Under the pieces are notes generated by a model, which had not been told where the DNA came from, did no database searches, and was given only the letters and a program-made list of their open reading frames with translations. A DNA stretch of 55,862 nucleotides from an uncultured Candidatus Pelagibacter sp. (GTDB taxonomy: Bacteria; Pseudomonadota; Alphaproteobacteria; Pelagibacterales; Pelagibacteraceae). The stretch covers positions 1 to 55,862 of the forward strand of contig CAJQSU010000005.1 of assembly GCA_905616435.1 (NCBI GenBank), written 5' to 3'. The position numbers and the translations under genes are program-made. Below, piece after piece: positions 35,364-45,021 of this stretch; positions within the stretch are counted from its first letter, which is position 1; the number at the start of each line of letters is the position of its first letter.

Positions 35364-37988
35364 ATGAATCTAGTCATAGTTGAAAGTCCAGCTAAAGCTA
35401 AAACGATAAATAAATATTTGGGTGACAACTATATAGTTTTAGCAAGTTATGGTCATATACGAGATTTACCATCTAGAAATGGTTCTGTTGATCCTGATCA
35501 AAATTTCAAAATGGAATGGGAAGTTGATAGTTTTTCAAAGAAATACTTAAAAGAAATTACTGATGCTGCTAAAGAATCTTCTAAAATTATTCTAGCTACC
35601 GATCCTGACCGCGAGGGTGAAGCTATAGCGTGGCATATAAAAGAATATCTAAATGAAAAAAAACTTTTAAAAGATAAAGAAGTTGAAAGAGTTGTATTTA
35701 ATGAAATAACAAAGAAAGCAGTAACTTATGGAATTGAAAACCCAAGACAAATTGAACAATTGTTAGTTGATGCTTATATGGCCAGAAGAGCTCTGGATTA
35801 TTTAGTTGGATTTAATATCTCGCCAATACTGTGGACAAAATTGCCAGGATCAAAATCAGCAGGACGAGTGCAATCTGTGGCTTTAAAACTAGTAACAGAG
35901 CGAGAACATCAAATTGAATCTTTTGACCCTGAAGAATTTTGGACCTTAAGTATTAATTTTAAAGATGAGTACAAAAATTTAATTACTGCAAGTATATCTC
36001 AACTTAACGATGAAAAGGTAGAAAAATTTTCTTTTAGAAATAAAGCTGATATAGATAAAGCAATTACAAATTTTAAAGACAAAAAATTTAATATAAGTGA
36101 TATTTCCTCTAAAATAGTAAGTAGAAACCCTTCTGGGCCATTTACAACATCTACCCTACAGCAAGTGGCATCAAGTAGGTTGGGATTTGGTGCTTCTAGG
36201 ACAATGCAAATTGCTCAAAAATTGTATCAAGGCATTGAAATAGACGGTGAAACAATAGGCTTAATAACCTACATGAGAACAGATGGCACAAATCTATCAG
36301 CTGATGCAATTTCAGATTTTAGAAATTTTATAACAAGTCAGTACGGTAAAGAGTATCTACCTCAAAACCCTTTAAATTATTCTGGAAAAAAAGCTAAAAA
36401 TGCTCAAGAAGCTCATGAAGCAATAAGACCTTCCGATATTAGTAGATCACCAGATTTTGTTAAAAAATATTTAAGTGTTGATCAACAAAAATTATACAAT
36501 TTAATTTGGAGCAGAGCTTTATCTTCACAAATGGAGACTGCTAAGTTTGATCGAAATACAATAACAATTACCTCTGAAGATAATAGAACAATCTGTAAAA
36601 CTAGTGGATCTGTATTAAAATTTGATGGATTTTTAAAAGTTTTTCCAAACCCTAACAAAGATGATGATGAGGCAATATTGCCTGAAATGTCTAAAGGGCC
36701 AATTAATATTGAGTCATTAATAGATGAGCAGCATTTTACACAACCACCACCAAGATACTCTGAGGCAAGTCTTGTAAAAAAATTAGAAGAACTTGGAATA
36801 GGTCGACCCTCAACATATGCTAGTATAATTTCAACAATTTCTAACCGTGGATATGCTGAAATTTTAAATAAAAGATTTTTTCCGACAGATCGGGGAAAAC
36901 TAATTTCTGCATTTTTAGAAAAATTATTTTCTAAATATGTGGATTATAATTTTACAGCTGGGTTGGAAGATCAATTAGATGACATTACAACTGGTAAAGA
37001 AAGTTGGATTAAAGTTTTAGAAATGTTTTGGAAAGATTTCAACAATAATGTTTCTGAAGTTAAGAAAAAAAGAACTAGGGAAGTTTTAGATTTATTAAAT
37101 GATAGTTTAGGTACATTAATTTTTGATAAAGACACAGATGGTAATGTGGTAAGAAAATGCATTTTATGTGAAACAGGGTCTCTAAGTTTAAAAAATAGTT
37201 TTAGAGGAGGTGCTTTTATCGGTTGTTCAAATTATCCTGAGTGTAAATTTACTAGACCATTATCTAAAGCAAAAGCTGCAGCACAATCTCAATTAGCAGA
37301 ACCTAAATTTATTGGCAAACATGAAAATGGAAATGATATATTCTTAAAAAATGGGAGATTTGGTCCCTATCTTCAATATGAAAAAATATTAGAATCAGTG
37401 ACAGAAGAAAAAGAGGCAAAGAAAAAAAAGAAAAATAAAAAAGTTAAACCAGACGTTAATGAGCTTTTAAAAAATGTTTCTATACCAAAGGGTTTAGAGC
37501 TAGAAAGTATTGATTTAGAAAAGGCTCAATTTTTGTGCTCATTACCAAAGTTACTAGGGATTAATCCTGAGAATCAAAAAGAAATTAATCTAAATACTGG
37601 AAGATTTGGTCCTTATTTAAAATGTGAGAATAAATCAGCAAGAATAGAAAATATAGAAGAAATATTTTCTATAGGCCTAAATAGAGCTATAACTTTAATT
37701 GCTGAAGCTAAACCTGGTAGAATGTCCGCATCAATTATAAAGGATTTAGGTGAACATCCAGAGGACAAAAAACCAGTAAGAGTTATGAAAGGACAGTATG
37801 GACCATATATAAAGTACAAATCTCTTAATGCAACAATTCCTGAAGAAAAAGACCCTATAGAACTAACTATGGAAGAGGCATTAATATTAATTGAGAAAAG
37901 GAAAGAATACGATAAAACTAAAAAAACTAAAAAAACTAAAAAAACTAAAAAAACTAAAAAAGCTAAAAAACTAAATAAAAAATTATGA
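35364..37988 (+). CDS. topA: DNA topoisomerase I
   Basis: TopA relaxes negatively supercoiled DNA. The 874-residue protein starts with the toprim domain (VIVESPAKAKTINKYLGDNY and ATDPDREGEAIAWHI). The active-site tyrosine is Y303 in LITYMRTDG. One four-cysteine zinc element is visible (CILCETG, then CSNYPEC) at about 599-628, followed by topo-C repeats (FGPYLQYEK, FGPYLKCEN and YGPYIKYKS). It ends in a lysine/threonine tail coded by a 9-base tandem repeat. The ATGA at its stop is shared with the next gene. Tail length could vary between strains. Confidence 0.97.
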   Translation: MNLVIVESPAKAKTINKYLGDNYIVLASYGHIRDLPSRNGSVDPDQNFKMEWEVDSFSKKYLKEITDAAKESSKIILATDPDREGEAIAWHIKEYLNEKKLLKDKEVERVVFNEITKKAVTYGIENPRQIEQLLVDAYMARRALDYLVGFNISPILWTKLPGSKSAGRVQSVALKLVTEREHQIESFDPEEFWTLSINFKDEYKNLITASISQLNDEKVEKFSFRNKADIDKAITNFKDKKFNISDISSKIVSRNPSGPFTTSTLQQVASSRLGFGASRTMQIAQKLYQGIEIDGETIGLITYMRTDGTNLSADAISDFRNFITSQYGKEYLPQNPLNYSGKKAKNAQEAHEAIRPSDISRSPDFVKKYLSVDQQKLYNLIWSRALSSQMETAKFDRNTITITSEDNRTICKTSGSVLKFDGFLKVFPNPNKDDDEAILPEMSKGPINIESLIDEQHFTQPPPRYSEASLVKKLEELGIGRPSTYASIISTISNRGYAEILNKRFFPTDRGKLISAFLEKLFSKYVDYNFTAGLEDQLDDITTGKESWIKVLEMFWKDFNNNVSEVKKKRTREVLDLLNDSLGTLIFDKDTDGNVVRKCILCETGSLSLKNSFRGGAFIGCSNYPECKFTRPLSKAKAAAQSQLAEPKFIGKHENGNDIFLKNGRFGPYLQYEKILESVTEEKEAKKKKKNKKVKPDVNELLKNVSIPKGLELESIDLEKAQFLCSLPKLLGINPENQKEINLNTGRFGPYLKCENKSARIENIEEIFSIGLNRAITLIAEAKPGRMSASIIKDLGEHPEDKKPVRVMKGQYGPYIKYKSLNATIPEEKDPIELTMEEALILIEKRKEYDKTKKTKKTKKTKKTKKAKKLNKKL
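37914..37965 (+). repeat. 9-base tandem repeat in topA 3' end
   Basis: The unit AAAAAACTA is present four times in perfect tandem (37921-37956), flanked by a partial copy (37914-37920) and a changed copy (37957-37965). It encodes a KTK-type tail of topoisomerase I. Each unit is three codons, so copy-number slippage keeps the frame. Confidence 0.9.
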
Positions 37989-38191
37989 AAAAAATATTAA
38001 TCTCAATTATTTTTATATCTACATTAACTTTAAATTCTAATGCAGCTGAATTAAAAGATTGCTCTGTATACAGTAAGTTTAATCCTAAGTATTTAGCTTG
38101 CAAAACATCTAATATGGCAAAAAACACAATGAAATATCAAAGTGAGCAGTGGTCAGGCAAAAATGAAAGTGAAGACAAAAAAAAGGATTAA
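37985..38191 (+). CDS. Small exported protein, unrecognised
   Basis: I do not recognise the family. The 68-residue product has a convincing Sec signal peptide, MKKILISIIFISTLTLNSNA, with cleavage expected before AELKDC. The mature part of about 48 residues has two cysteines (C26 and C39) that could form a disulfide, and a charged, disordered-looking tail (SGKNESEDKKKD). Its ATG overlaps the topA stop (ATGA) and it ends two bases before the RidA-family gene, which argues that it is translated. Function is unknown. Confidence 0.75.
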   Translation: MKKILISIIFISTLTLNSNAAELKDCSVYSKFNPKYLACKTSNMAKNTMKYQSEQWSGKNESEDKKKD

Positions 38192-38193
38192 TA

Positions 38194-38655
38194 ATGAGTT
38201 TTGAAGATAAAATTAAAGAATTAAATATTAAACTTCCAGAAGCAAAAGCACCAGCGGGAAACTATGTTGCTACAAAAATATCTGGTAAGTTGCTGTACAT
38301 ATCTGGTCAAATTTCTATCGATGAAAAAGGTGAATTAATTAAAGGTAAAGTTGGGAAAGATTTAGATACTGAAAAAGCTTATCTGGCAGCAAAAAGATGT
38401 GGATTGAGTATTATTACTCAAGCTAAAAATGCTTGTGGTGGTGATTTATCAAAAATAAAAGCATGTGTAAAATTAACTGGCTTTGTTAATTCAACTGAAA
38501 CATTTACTGAACAACCTAAGGTAATAAATGGAGCATCTGATTTAATGGCTTCTATTTTTGGAGATGCAGGCATGCATACTAGAGCCGCGGTAAGCACTAA
38601 CAGTCTACCATTGGGTGTTGCGGTTGAGATTGATGCGATTTTTGAATTAGTTTAA
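38194..38655 (+). CDS. RidA-family (YjgF/YER057c) protein
   Basis: The 153-residue protein belongs to the RidA superfamily, the longer subgroup with LYISGQISIDEKGELIKG and a C-terminal TRAAVSTNSLPLGVAVEIDAI. Classical RidA hydrolyses reactive enamine/imine intermediates from PLP enzymes; this subgroup's substrates are less clear. The catalytic arginine of the TR(A/S)AV motif is present. It follows the small exported protein by two bases and ends convergent with ugd at 38659. The family call is firm, the precise activity not. Confidence 0.9.
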   Translation: MSFEDKIKELNIKLPEAKAPAGNYVATKISGKLLYISGQISIDEKGELIKGKVGKDLDTEKAYLAAKRCGLSIITQAKNACGGDLSKIKACVKLTGFVNSTETFTEQPKVINGASDLMASIFGDAGMHTRAAVSTNSLPLGVAVEIDAIFELV

Positions 38656-38658
38656 AAA

Positions 38659-39963
38659 TTAATTAGATCTTCCAACACTAAAATATTTAATATTAAGTTT
38701 ACTCATTTTGTCTGGTGAATAAAGATTTCTCATATCATAAATAATAGTTTTTTTATTTTTAAGTAATTTCTTAAAGTTTAGTGATTTAAAATCATTCCAT
38801 TCAGTATGAATAATTATCAAATCAGCTTTGTCTAAGCATTTATCTACAGATTTAGCATATTGAACATTTTTATATTTTTGAAAATCATCTTTAAATCCAG
38901 TTGGATCAAAATATTTTATCAAAGCACCTTTTTTTAATAATTCAGGTATCATTGTTAAACTGGAGGAGTCCCTCATATCATCTGTATTAGCTTTAAAAGT
39001 AACACCTAAAAAACTAATATTTTTATTTTTAATTTTATTACCTAAAATTTCATAAACTCTTTTTAATAATAATTTGGATCTGTTTTCATTTGATTTAATA
39101 ACAGATTTGATGACTGACAAATTTGTTTTGAATTTGTCACCAGTAGATGTAATTGCTTTCGTATCCTTTGGAAAGCATGATCCTCCATAAGCAGGTCCTG
39201 CTCTTAAAAATCGACTCCCTATCCTTTTATCTAAACCCATTCCAATTGCTATGTCATCTATATTTATATTTGTTTTTTCACAAAGATTCGCAATTTCGTT
39301 AATAAAAGTAATTTTGGTTGCCAAAAAAGAATTAGATGCATACTTAATTAATTCAGCGGCTCTTCGTGACGTGTGAATATACTGAGCCCCCTTTGCTATC
39401 AAAGGAGAGTATAAATTCTTTAAAATTTTGTTAGATCTTAAATCGTTAGATCCTATTACAACTCTATCAGGATAAGTAAAATCTCTAATAGCCTCACCTT
39501 CTCTTAAAAATTCTGGATTTGATATAACTGAAAACTTATTTTTTGAATGTTTCTTAGACAATATTTTTTCGATTTCGTCACCTGTCGCTACAGGTACAGT
39601 AGACTTTGTGACAATGATTTTAAACTTATTTATAAATTTAGATAATTCATTTGTTGCGCCAAAAATTTGACTCAAATCTGCATTTTTTCCATTCTTTTTA
39701 GTAGGCGTACCCACGCAAATAAATATTATATCAGATTTTTTAACAGAACTTTCCAAGTCATTAGAAAAATTTAATTTTTTGTTTTTAACATTTTTTAAAA
39801 CTAGCTCTTCAAGACCAGGCTCATAAATAGGTATGGTTCCTTTTTTAAGATTATTAATCTTAGTTAAATCTTTATCTACACAAATAACATCGTTACCTAA
39901 ATCTGAAAAACAAACTCCACTAACAAGGCCAACATAGCCAGTACCTATCATGCATAATTTCAT
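38659..39963 (-). CDS. ugd: UDP-glucose 6-dehydrogenase
   Basis: Ugd oxidises UDP-glucose to UDP-glucuronate with NAD. The 434-residue protein begins with the NAD-binding MIGTGYVGLVSGVCFSDLG. The active-site cysteine lies in GGSCFPKDTKAI near residue 255, and IYEPGLEELV and GVTFKANTDDMRDSSS are typical. It could also accept related sugars, but the adjacent galU, whose product is UDP-glucose, supports this substrate. It overlaps galU by four bases. UDP-glucuronate serves envelope sugars or glucuronate lipids. Confidence 0.95.
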   Translation of the reverse strand: MKLCMIGTGYVGLVSGVCFSDLGNDVICVDKDLTKINNLKKGTIPIYEPGLEELVLKNVKNKKLNFSNDLESSVKKSDIIFICVGTPTKKNGKNADLSQIFGATNELSKFINKFKIIVTKSTVPVATGDEIEKILSKKHSKNKFSVISNPEFLREGEAIRDFTYPDRVVIGSNDLRSNKILKNLYSPLIAKGAQYIHTSRRAAELIKYASNSFLATKITFINEIANLCEKTNINIDDIAIGMGLDKRIGSRFLRAGPAYGGSCFPKDTKAITSTGDKFKTNLSVIKSVIKSNENRSKLLLKRVYEILGNKIKNKNISFLGVTFKANTDDMRDSSSLTMIPELLKKGALIKYFDPTGFKDDFQKYKNVQYAKSVDKCLDKADLIIIHTEWNDFKSLNFKKLLKNKKTIIYDMRNLYSPDKMSKLNIKYFSVGRSN

Positions 39964-40775
39964 AATTTAGCAATTTCCATAGAAGACTTAATGTAACCAT
40001 TCATAGTTCCACAATCTAAATATTTTCCTTCAAAATTATGTGCGATAAATTTTTCATTGTCTTTAATTAAAGATTGAATTGCGTCAGTAATATGGATCTC
40101 GCCACTCTTACCAGGTTTTTGTTTTATCAATTTATTAAATATTTTTTTAGGTAAAATATATCTACCTATAACAGCTCTATTCGAGGGTGCTTTATTTATA
40201 GATGGCTTTTCTACAACATCATTTATCAAATAATTATTTTTATCTAAACGTTTATTAAGTTTATATATGCCCCACCTTGTAACAGATTTTTTATTAACTT
40301 TCATACTAGCCATAACTGATGATTTGTATTTGTTGTGAATCTTAATCATGGAAAGTGTACAATTTTTTTTTATTATCAAATCATCTGGTAGTAGCATTAA
40401 AAAATATTTATCTTTAATAAATTTTTTTGTTTTTAAAACTGCATCACCAGTTCCACGGGGATTATTCTGATAAACAAATTTTATCATTTTTCTATACTTT
40501 AAAATTTTACCATATTCAGCTATAATTCTAGGATCTTTTTTTTTTTTAATTATTTTTTTATAAAATAGATCATTATAAAAGTATTTTTTAATCATCTCTT
40601 TTTTTTTAGATATTATAAAAATAACTTCTTTGATACCAGCTTCAATGCATTCGTCTAATATAAATTCTATTCCTGGTTTACCATTTAATGGCAACAACTC
40701 TTTAGCAAAAACACTCGTTAAAGGAAGCAGTCTTGTGCCTAGACCAGCCAAAGGAATAATTGCTTGTTTAATCAT
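39960..40775 (-). CDS. galU: UTP-glucose-1-phosphate uridylyltransferase
   Basis: GalU makes UDP-glucose from UTP and glucose-1-phosphate. The 271-residue nucleotidyltransferase starts AIIPLAGLGTRLLPLTSVFA followed by KELLPL, and has NPRGTGDAVLKTKKFI and LLPDDLII with the metal-binding aspartate. GEIHITDAIQ is near the C-terminus. The length is slightly below the usual about 290-300 residues. It is the upstream partner of ugd (ATGA overlap) and divergent from panC across 34 bases. Confidence 0.95.
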   Translation of the reverse strand: MIKQAIIPLAGLGTRLLPLTSVFAKELLPLNGKPGIEFILDECIEAGIKEVIFIISKKKEMIKKYFYNDLFYKKIIKKKKDPRIIAEYGKILKYRKMIKFVYQNNPRGTGDAVLKTKKFIKDKYFLMLLPDDLIIKKNCTLSMIKIHNKYKSSVMASMKVNKKSVTRWGIYKLNKRLDKNNYLINDVVEKPSINKAPSNRAVIGRYILPKKIFNKLIKQKPGKSGEIHITDAIQSLIKDNEKFIAHNFEGKYLDCGTMNGYIKSSMEIAKL

Positions 40776-40809
40776 GCAAATGTTTTACTTATTAAAACAA
40801 CTAATACAA

Positions 40810-41622
40810 ATGAAAATTTTATTAAATAATGAAGAACTTAAAAAAGAATTAATAAATAATCATAATTTAGGCTTTGTTCCAACTATGGGCAGTATTCATA
40901 AAGGACATGAGTATCTAATAATGAAGTGCAGAAAAGAATGCAAAAAAACACTAATTAGTATTTTTATCAATCCAACGCAATTTAATAATATAAAAGATCT
41001 TAAAAATTACCCTCAAAACATTAAAAAAGACTTATCAATTCTTAAAAAGTTAAAAGTTGACTATGTTTTTTTACCAAATGTTAAAGATATTTATGCCTTT
41101 AAAAGAAAAGAAAAAATTAGACTAAATAAAAGAGACCTTGTTTTATGTGCAAGATATAGAAGAGGACATTTTGTAGGTGTTTTAGATGTAATGGATAGAT
41201 TAACAAAATTAATTTCTCCAAATAAAATATATATGGGCGAAAAAGATTTTCAACAGTATTACTTTGTAAAAAAATTTCTTGAGCATAAGTACAAAACAAA
41301 AGTTATTAAGTGTAACACGATAAGATCATTTAATATGGTGGCTCTTTCTTCTAGAAATTTATTGTTAGACCAAAAAAATATTTTAAAAGCTGGAAGAATT
41401 ATTAAAGAATTAATTAGATTAAAAAAAGTAATTCCAAAAAATACTAAAATTAATCAATACTTGTTGTATAAAAAAAAGGATTTAGTAAAAAAATATAAAA
41501 TAAAAATTGAATATTTGGAACTTAGAAGTGTCAAAGATCTTAAAAAATCTAATACCTTTAAAAACTCTAAAATATTTATTGCCTACTACTTGAATAAAAT
41601 TAGATTAATTGATAATTTATAA
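40810..41622 (+). CDS. panC: Pantothenate synthetase
   Basis: PanC joins pantoate and beta-alanine with ATP. The ATG at 40810 gives 270 residues starting KILLNNEELKKEL; longer in-frame starts lie upstream, the nearest at 40774, but they run back into galU and match no family part. The ATP site PTMGSIHKGH is at 24-33, and IFINPTQFNN, GEKDFQQYYFVKK and ALSSRN follow. panB is not adjacent. Its end overlaps convergent mgtE by six bases. Many lysines reflect AT bias. Confidence 0.94.
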   Translation: MKILLNNEELKKELINNHNLGFVPTMGSIHKGHEYLIMKCRKECKKTLISIFINPTQFNNIKDLKNYPQNIKKDLSILKKLKVDYVFLPNVKDIYAFKRKEKIRLNKRDLVLCARYRRGHFVGVLDVMDRLTKLISPNKIYMGEKDFQQYYFVKKFLEHKYKTKVIKCNTIRSFNMVALSSRNLLLDQKNILKAGRIIKELIRLKKVIPKNTKINQYLLYKKKDLVKKYKIKIEYLELRSVKDLKKSNTFKNSKIFIAYYLNKIRLIDNL

Positions 41623-42990
41623 GAAGTACGCACCTACACCTAGAAAAGATACAAATCCTATTACATCAGTTATTGTAGTAACAAATACACTCGATGCTAT
41701 TGCTGGGTCAATTTTCATTTTTTTTAAAGTTACAGGCACAACAATTCCAAACAGTCCAGCTACAATCATAGTGATAACCATCGATATTGATATAATCATT
41801 GATAATTGGATATCTTGAAACCATATTTGAACTACTATTGAGCTTATTACAGCAAATATAATTCCATTTAAAATACCAATATTAAATTCTTTTAATATAT
41901 TTTGATTAAAGTTATTTTTCGTCAAATCATTAGTTGCTAAGGTTCTTACGGTAACTGCTAAAGTTTGCATTCCAGCATTGCCACCCATTGAAGCTACAAT
42001 TGGCATTAAAAAAGCTAATACAATCATTTGCTCAATAGTTGCACCAAATAAGCTTATGCACCAAGTGGCTAAAAAAGCTGTAAATAAATTCAATAGTAAC
42101 CAGTTAAACCTTCTTTTTGTTTTGACAAATACTCCGTCAGTTATTTCCTCATCACCAACACCAGATAATCTTAACGCATCTTCTTCAGCTTCTTCTTTTA
42201 AAACAGTCAATACGTCATCGTAGGTTATCATTCCTACTAATTTATTATGTTTATCGACTACACATGCTGAATTTAAATTATAATTTTCAAATAAATTACC
42301 AACTTCTTCACGGTCCATGTCTACAGGCACAAGAAAAGGTGAATCTGTCATTATTGATATCATTTTAGATTCTCTTGACGTTCTTAATACTTTTGAAGAC
42401 GGAACAGTTCCAATGGGCTTAAAGTTTTCATCGACGATAAAAATTTCTAAAAACTCTTCAGGTAACTCTTTATTTTCTCTCAAATAGTCAATTGTTTGAC
42501 CTACACTCCAATTACTGGGTGTTGCAGTGAATTCTCTTTGCATTAATCTTGCGGCACTATCTTCTGGATAGCTAAGACCCTCTAGTAAAGCAAAACGATC
42601 TTTAGGTGGTAATTCACTTAAAATTGAATTTTTTTCACCTTCATCAACGTTTTCCAAGATTTTAATAGCATCATCAGATTCTAGATTTGTAAGAATTCTG
42701 GTTATTGATGCTGAAGAAAGATATTTAATAATTTCAGATTGCACAGATTCATTAAGTTCAATAAATACCTCTGGATCTATTTTAAATTCATTTAGTTTTA
42801 TTAAACTTTCTCTGTCATTTTGGTTTAAATGTTCAATTATATCCGCAGCATCAGCTGGATACATTTCTTTAAATGAATTTGTTATAAAAACAGCATCATT
42901 ATTTGAAATTTTATCAGTTAGAACTTTTATGTATTCTTTATTAAATTCAAAATTGACTTTTTTATCTTTAATTTTCTTTGTTAAAGTCAT
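41617..42990 (-). CDS. mgtE: Magnesium transporter MgtE
   Basis: MgtE is an inner-membrane Mg2+ channel gated by internal magnesium. The 457-residue protein has the N-terminal helical domain (residues 1-130; FKEMYPADAADIIEHLNQND and LPPKDRFALLEGL). A pair of CBS domains follows at about 140-260 (VGMITYDDVLTVLKEEAEED), then five membrane segments from about 285. The pore region GNAGMQTLAVTVR is present. It is complete in length and overlaps panC at its 3' end. Confidence 0.97.
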   Translation of the reverse strand: MTLTKKIKDKKVNFEFNKEYIKVLTDKISNNDAVFITNSFKEMYPADAADIIEHLNQNDRESLIKLNEFKIDPEVFIELNESVQSEIIKYLSSASITRILTNLESDDAIKILENVDEGEKNSILSELPPKDRFALLEGLSYPEDSAARLMQREFTATPSNWSVGQTIDYLRENKELPEEFLEIFIVDENFKPIGTVPSSKVLRTSRESKMISIMTDSPFLVPVDMDREEVGNLFENYNLNSACVVDKHNKLVGMITYDDVLTVLKEEAEEDALRLSGVGDEEITDGVFVKTKRRFNWLLLNLFTAFLATWCISLFGATIEQMIVLAFLMPIVASMGGNAGMQTLAVTVRTLATNDLTKNNFNQNILKEFNIGILNGIIFAVISSIVVQIWFQDIQLSMIISISMVITMIVAGLFGIVVPVTLKKMKIDPAIASSVFVTTITDVIGFVSFLGVGAYFL

Positions 42991-43051
42991 AAATTTACTA
43001 GTTAATTAGTCTGCAACTTTTAATACATAATAAAAAGAATACAATTTTTAA

Positions 43052-43681
43052 ATGAACATTGAGATCAAAAAGTCAACAAAACCCGTAAAATACAATAATG
43101 CTATAAATGAACTTGAGGCTAGATTAAAGTTAGTTAGTGAAAATAAAGATAAAGAACTTATATGGGTTTTGGAACACGAACCCGTTTTCACAGCAGGTTC
43201 TAACTTTTCCAAAAATGATATTCTTGATAAATCAATTGATATCCAAGAAACTAATCGTGGAGGTAAAATAACCTATCATGGACCAGGTCAATTAGTATTT
43301 TATTTTGTTATTGATTTAAGAAATAGAAAAAAGGATATAAGAAAATTCATTTCGATAATTGAAAAAACAATTATAGAAACTTTAAAACAATTTAAGATTG
43401 AATGTCATGCTGATAGAAAAAATATTGGTATTTGGTTTGATAATAAAGGAAAATTAGAAAAAGTAGCCGCTATAGGCGTAAGAGTAAGTAAATGGATTGC
43501 TTATCATGGTTTTTCATTAAATATTAGTAATAACTTAGATTCTTATAAAAAAATTATACCTTGTGGAATTAAAGACAAAGGAATTACTAGTTTAGAAAAA
43601 ATTTCTAAACATAAATATAACAAAATTGATGATGTTTTGATTGAAAAATTTATTTTAAATTTGAAAGATTTAAACGTTTAA
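43052..43681 (+). CDS. lipB: Octanoyl-[ACP]:protein N-octanoyltransferase
   Basis: LipB moves octanoate from acyl carrier protein to lipoyl domains of dehydrogenase complexes. The 209-residue protein has the family signature [16 protein letters not shown] (69-84), the catalytic K137 in [18 protein letters not shown], and C171 in [14 protein letters not shown]. Length is standard. lipA is not in this window. Its last 32 bases overlap the convergent pseudouridine synthase gene, so no separate terminator is possible. Confidence 0.96.
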   Translation: MNIEIKKSTKPVKYNNAINELEARLKLVSENKDKELIWVLEHEPVFTAGSNFSKNDILDKSIDIQETNRGGKITYHGPGQLVFYFVIDLRNRKKDIRKFISIIEKTIIETLKQFKIECHADRKNIGIWFDNKGKLEKVAAIGVRVSKWIAYHGFSLNISNNLDSYKKIIPCGIKDKGITSLEKISKHKYNKIDDVLIEKFILNLKDLNV

Positions 43682-44567
43682 CTTTTAATAATTTTTTAAA
43701 GTAATCTGGTAACAAAGCAGTGTATGTGTGTTTAACATCATTAATCATAAATCTAATTTGATAAGAATGAAGCATTAAATTTTTATTTAGTCCTTTGCTT
43801 GAATTAGATAATTTATATTTTATATCACCAAAAATTGGCTGACCTATTGCATATAATTGTTTTCTTAATTGATGTTTACGTCCAGTAATAGGTTTTAACT
43901 CAACTAGACTTGCTTCAGAATTTTTATCAATAACTTTATATAAAGTTTTTGCTTTTTCTATTATTTTTTTTTCTCCATCATATCTAATCAAATCATCATT
44001 CCATTCACCAGAATCTTTATCAAGTTCTCCATGACAAATAGCTAAATAAGTTTTGTGAACTTTTCGTAATCTAAATAATGAGGTAAATAATTGAGCGCTT
44101 TCTCTTGTTTTTGCCATAATAAAAACTCCAGATGTATCCTTGTCTAATCTATGAACTGAGTAAGGTTTAGTATTTTTAAAAATTTCACTTTTTGCAAATA
44201 TATCGACGAGGTTTTTTTTAGATTTAGTGCCCCCTTGCACAGCAATACCAGAACTTTTATTTAGAACAATAAAGTTATCATTATTATCAATTATCTGATC
44301 TTCATTTGATTTGATGATATCCTTAGAGGGTTCAAATTTAATTGTTTTTTGAATTATGGTCTCTTTAAAATCTATATTAAATAAATCAACCTCGTCATTG
44401 GTTTTAATTTTATGCGAGCTTTTTATCTTTTTTTTATTTAATTTAATCTTTCCAGCTCTAAGGTTTTTTTCAATCAATCCTTGAGGAATTTTACCTAATG
44501 TTGCTCTAATCCAGCGATCAATACGCATATCATTACACGTTGAATCAACGGTATATGACTTTTTCAT
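43650..44567 (-). CDS. rluC: 23S rRNA pseudouridine synthase, RluC type
   Basis: The 305-residue protein has an N-terminal S4 RNA-binding domain ([20 protein letters not shown]), then the RluA-family catalytic core with D142 in [17 protein letters not shown]. It also has [22 protein letters not shown] and [10 protein letters not shown]. RluC acts on 23S rRNA; RluD is an alternative, but the S4 domain and family features favour RluC. It is ten bases after rplQ on the same strand and probably shares its transcript. It overlaps lipB by 32 bases at its end. Confidence 0.85.
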   Translation of the reverse strand: MKKSYTVDSTCNDMRIDRWIRATLGKIPQGLIEKNLRAGKIKLNKKKIKSSHKIKTNDEVDLFNIDFKETIIQKTIKFEPSKDIIKSNEDQIIDNNDNFIVLNKSSGIAVQGGTKSKKNLVDIFAKSEIFKNTKPYSVHRLDKDTSGVFIMAKTRESAQLFTSLFRLRKVHKTYLAICHGELDKDSGEWNDDLIRYDGEKKIIEKAKTLYKVIDKNSEASLVELKPITGRKHQLRKQLYAIGQPIFGDIKYKLSNSSKGLNKNLMLHSYQIRFMINDVKHTYTALLPDYFKKLLKVKRLNLSNLK

Positions 44568-44577
44568 GTTTTAAAAA

Positions 44578-45021
44578 TTATGCTGTAGCTACTTTTTTAT
44601 CTTCAGCTTTAGGAATTTTTTTTGTTAGATCTTTTTTCGGTTTATCTACTCTTTTAGCCTCAACATCTCTGTCTACAAATTCTATTACTGCCATTGGTGC
44701 ATTATCACCATATCTAAATCCTGCTTTAATAATTCTTGTATAACCACCGTGTCTCTTTTCATATCTTTTAGAGAGAGTTTTTGTAACCTTATTAGCTGAA
44801 GTTATGTCTTGTAATTTTGTCATTAGCATTTTGGTAGTTTGTAAAGTTTCTTTTTTCCCTAATGTAATAATCTTATCAGCTTGAGGTTTTAAAAATTTAG
44901 CCTTTGGTAGAGTTGTGGTAATTTGCTCATATTTAATTAAAGAATTTAACATATTCTTTAATAGAGCTTTACGGTGTTCAGAAGTTCTATTTAACTTCTT
45001 ATTTGCCATTCCATGTCTCAT
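44578..45021 (-). CDS. rplQ: 50S ribosomal protein L17
   Basis: L17 is a large-subunit protein at the tunnel-exit side. The 147-residue product has the standard [20 protein letters not shown] start and the KVTKTLSKRYEKRHGGYTR segment. The C-terminal 25 residues are a lysine-rich extension beyond the conserved core. It is the last gene of the alpha operon part and overlaps the rpoA stop by one base. The call is firm. Confidence 0.97.
   Translation of the reverse strand: MRHGMANKKLNRTSEHRKALLKNMLNSLIKYEQITTTLPKAKFLKPQADKIITLGKKETLQTTKMLMTKLQDITSANKVTKTLSKRYEKRHGGYTRIIKAGFRYGDNAPMAVIEFVDRDVEAKRVDKPKKDLTKKIPKAEDKKVATA

Noticed and set aside
40630..40809. Upstream extension of panC into galU
   Set aside because: The first 60 codons match no part of pantothenate synthetase and lie antisense to galU; the ATG at 40810 fits the family start.
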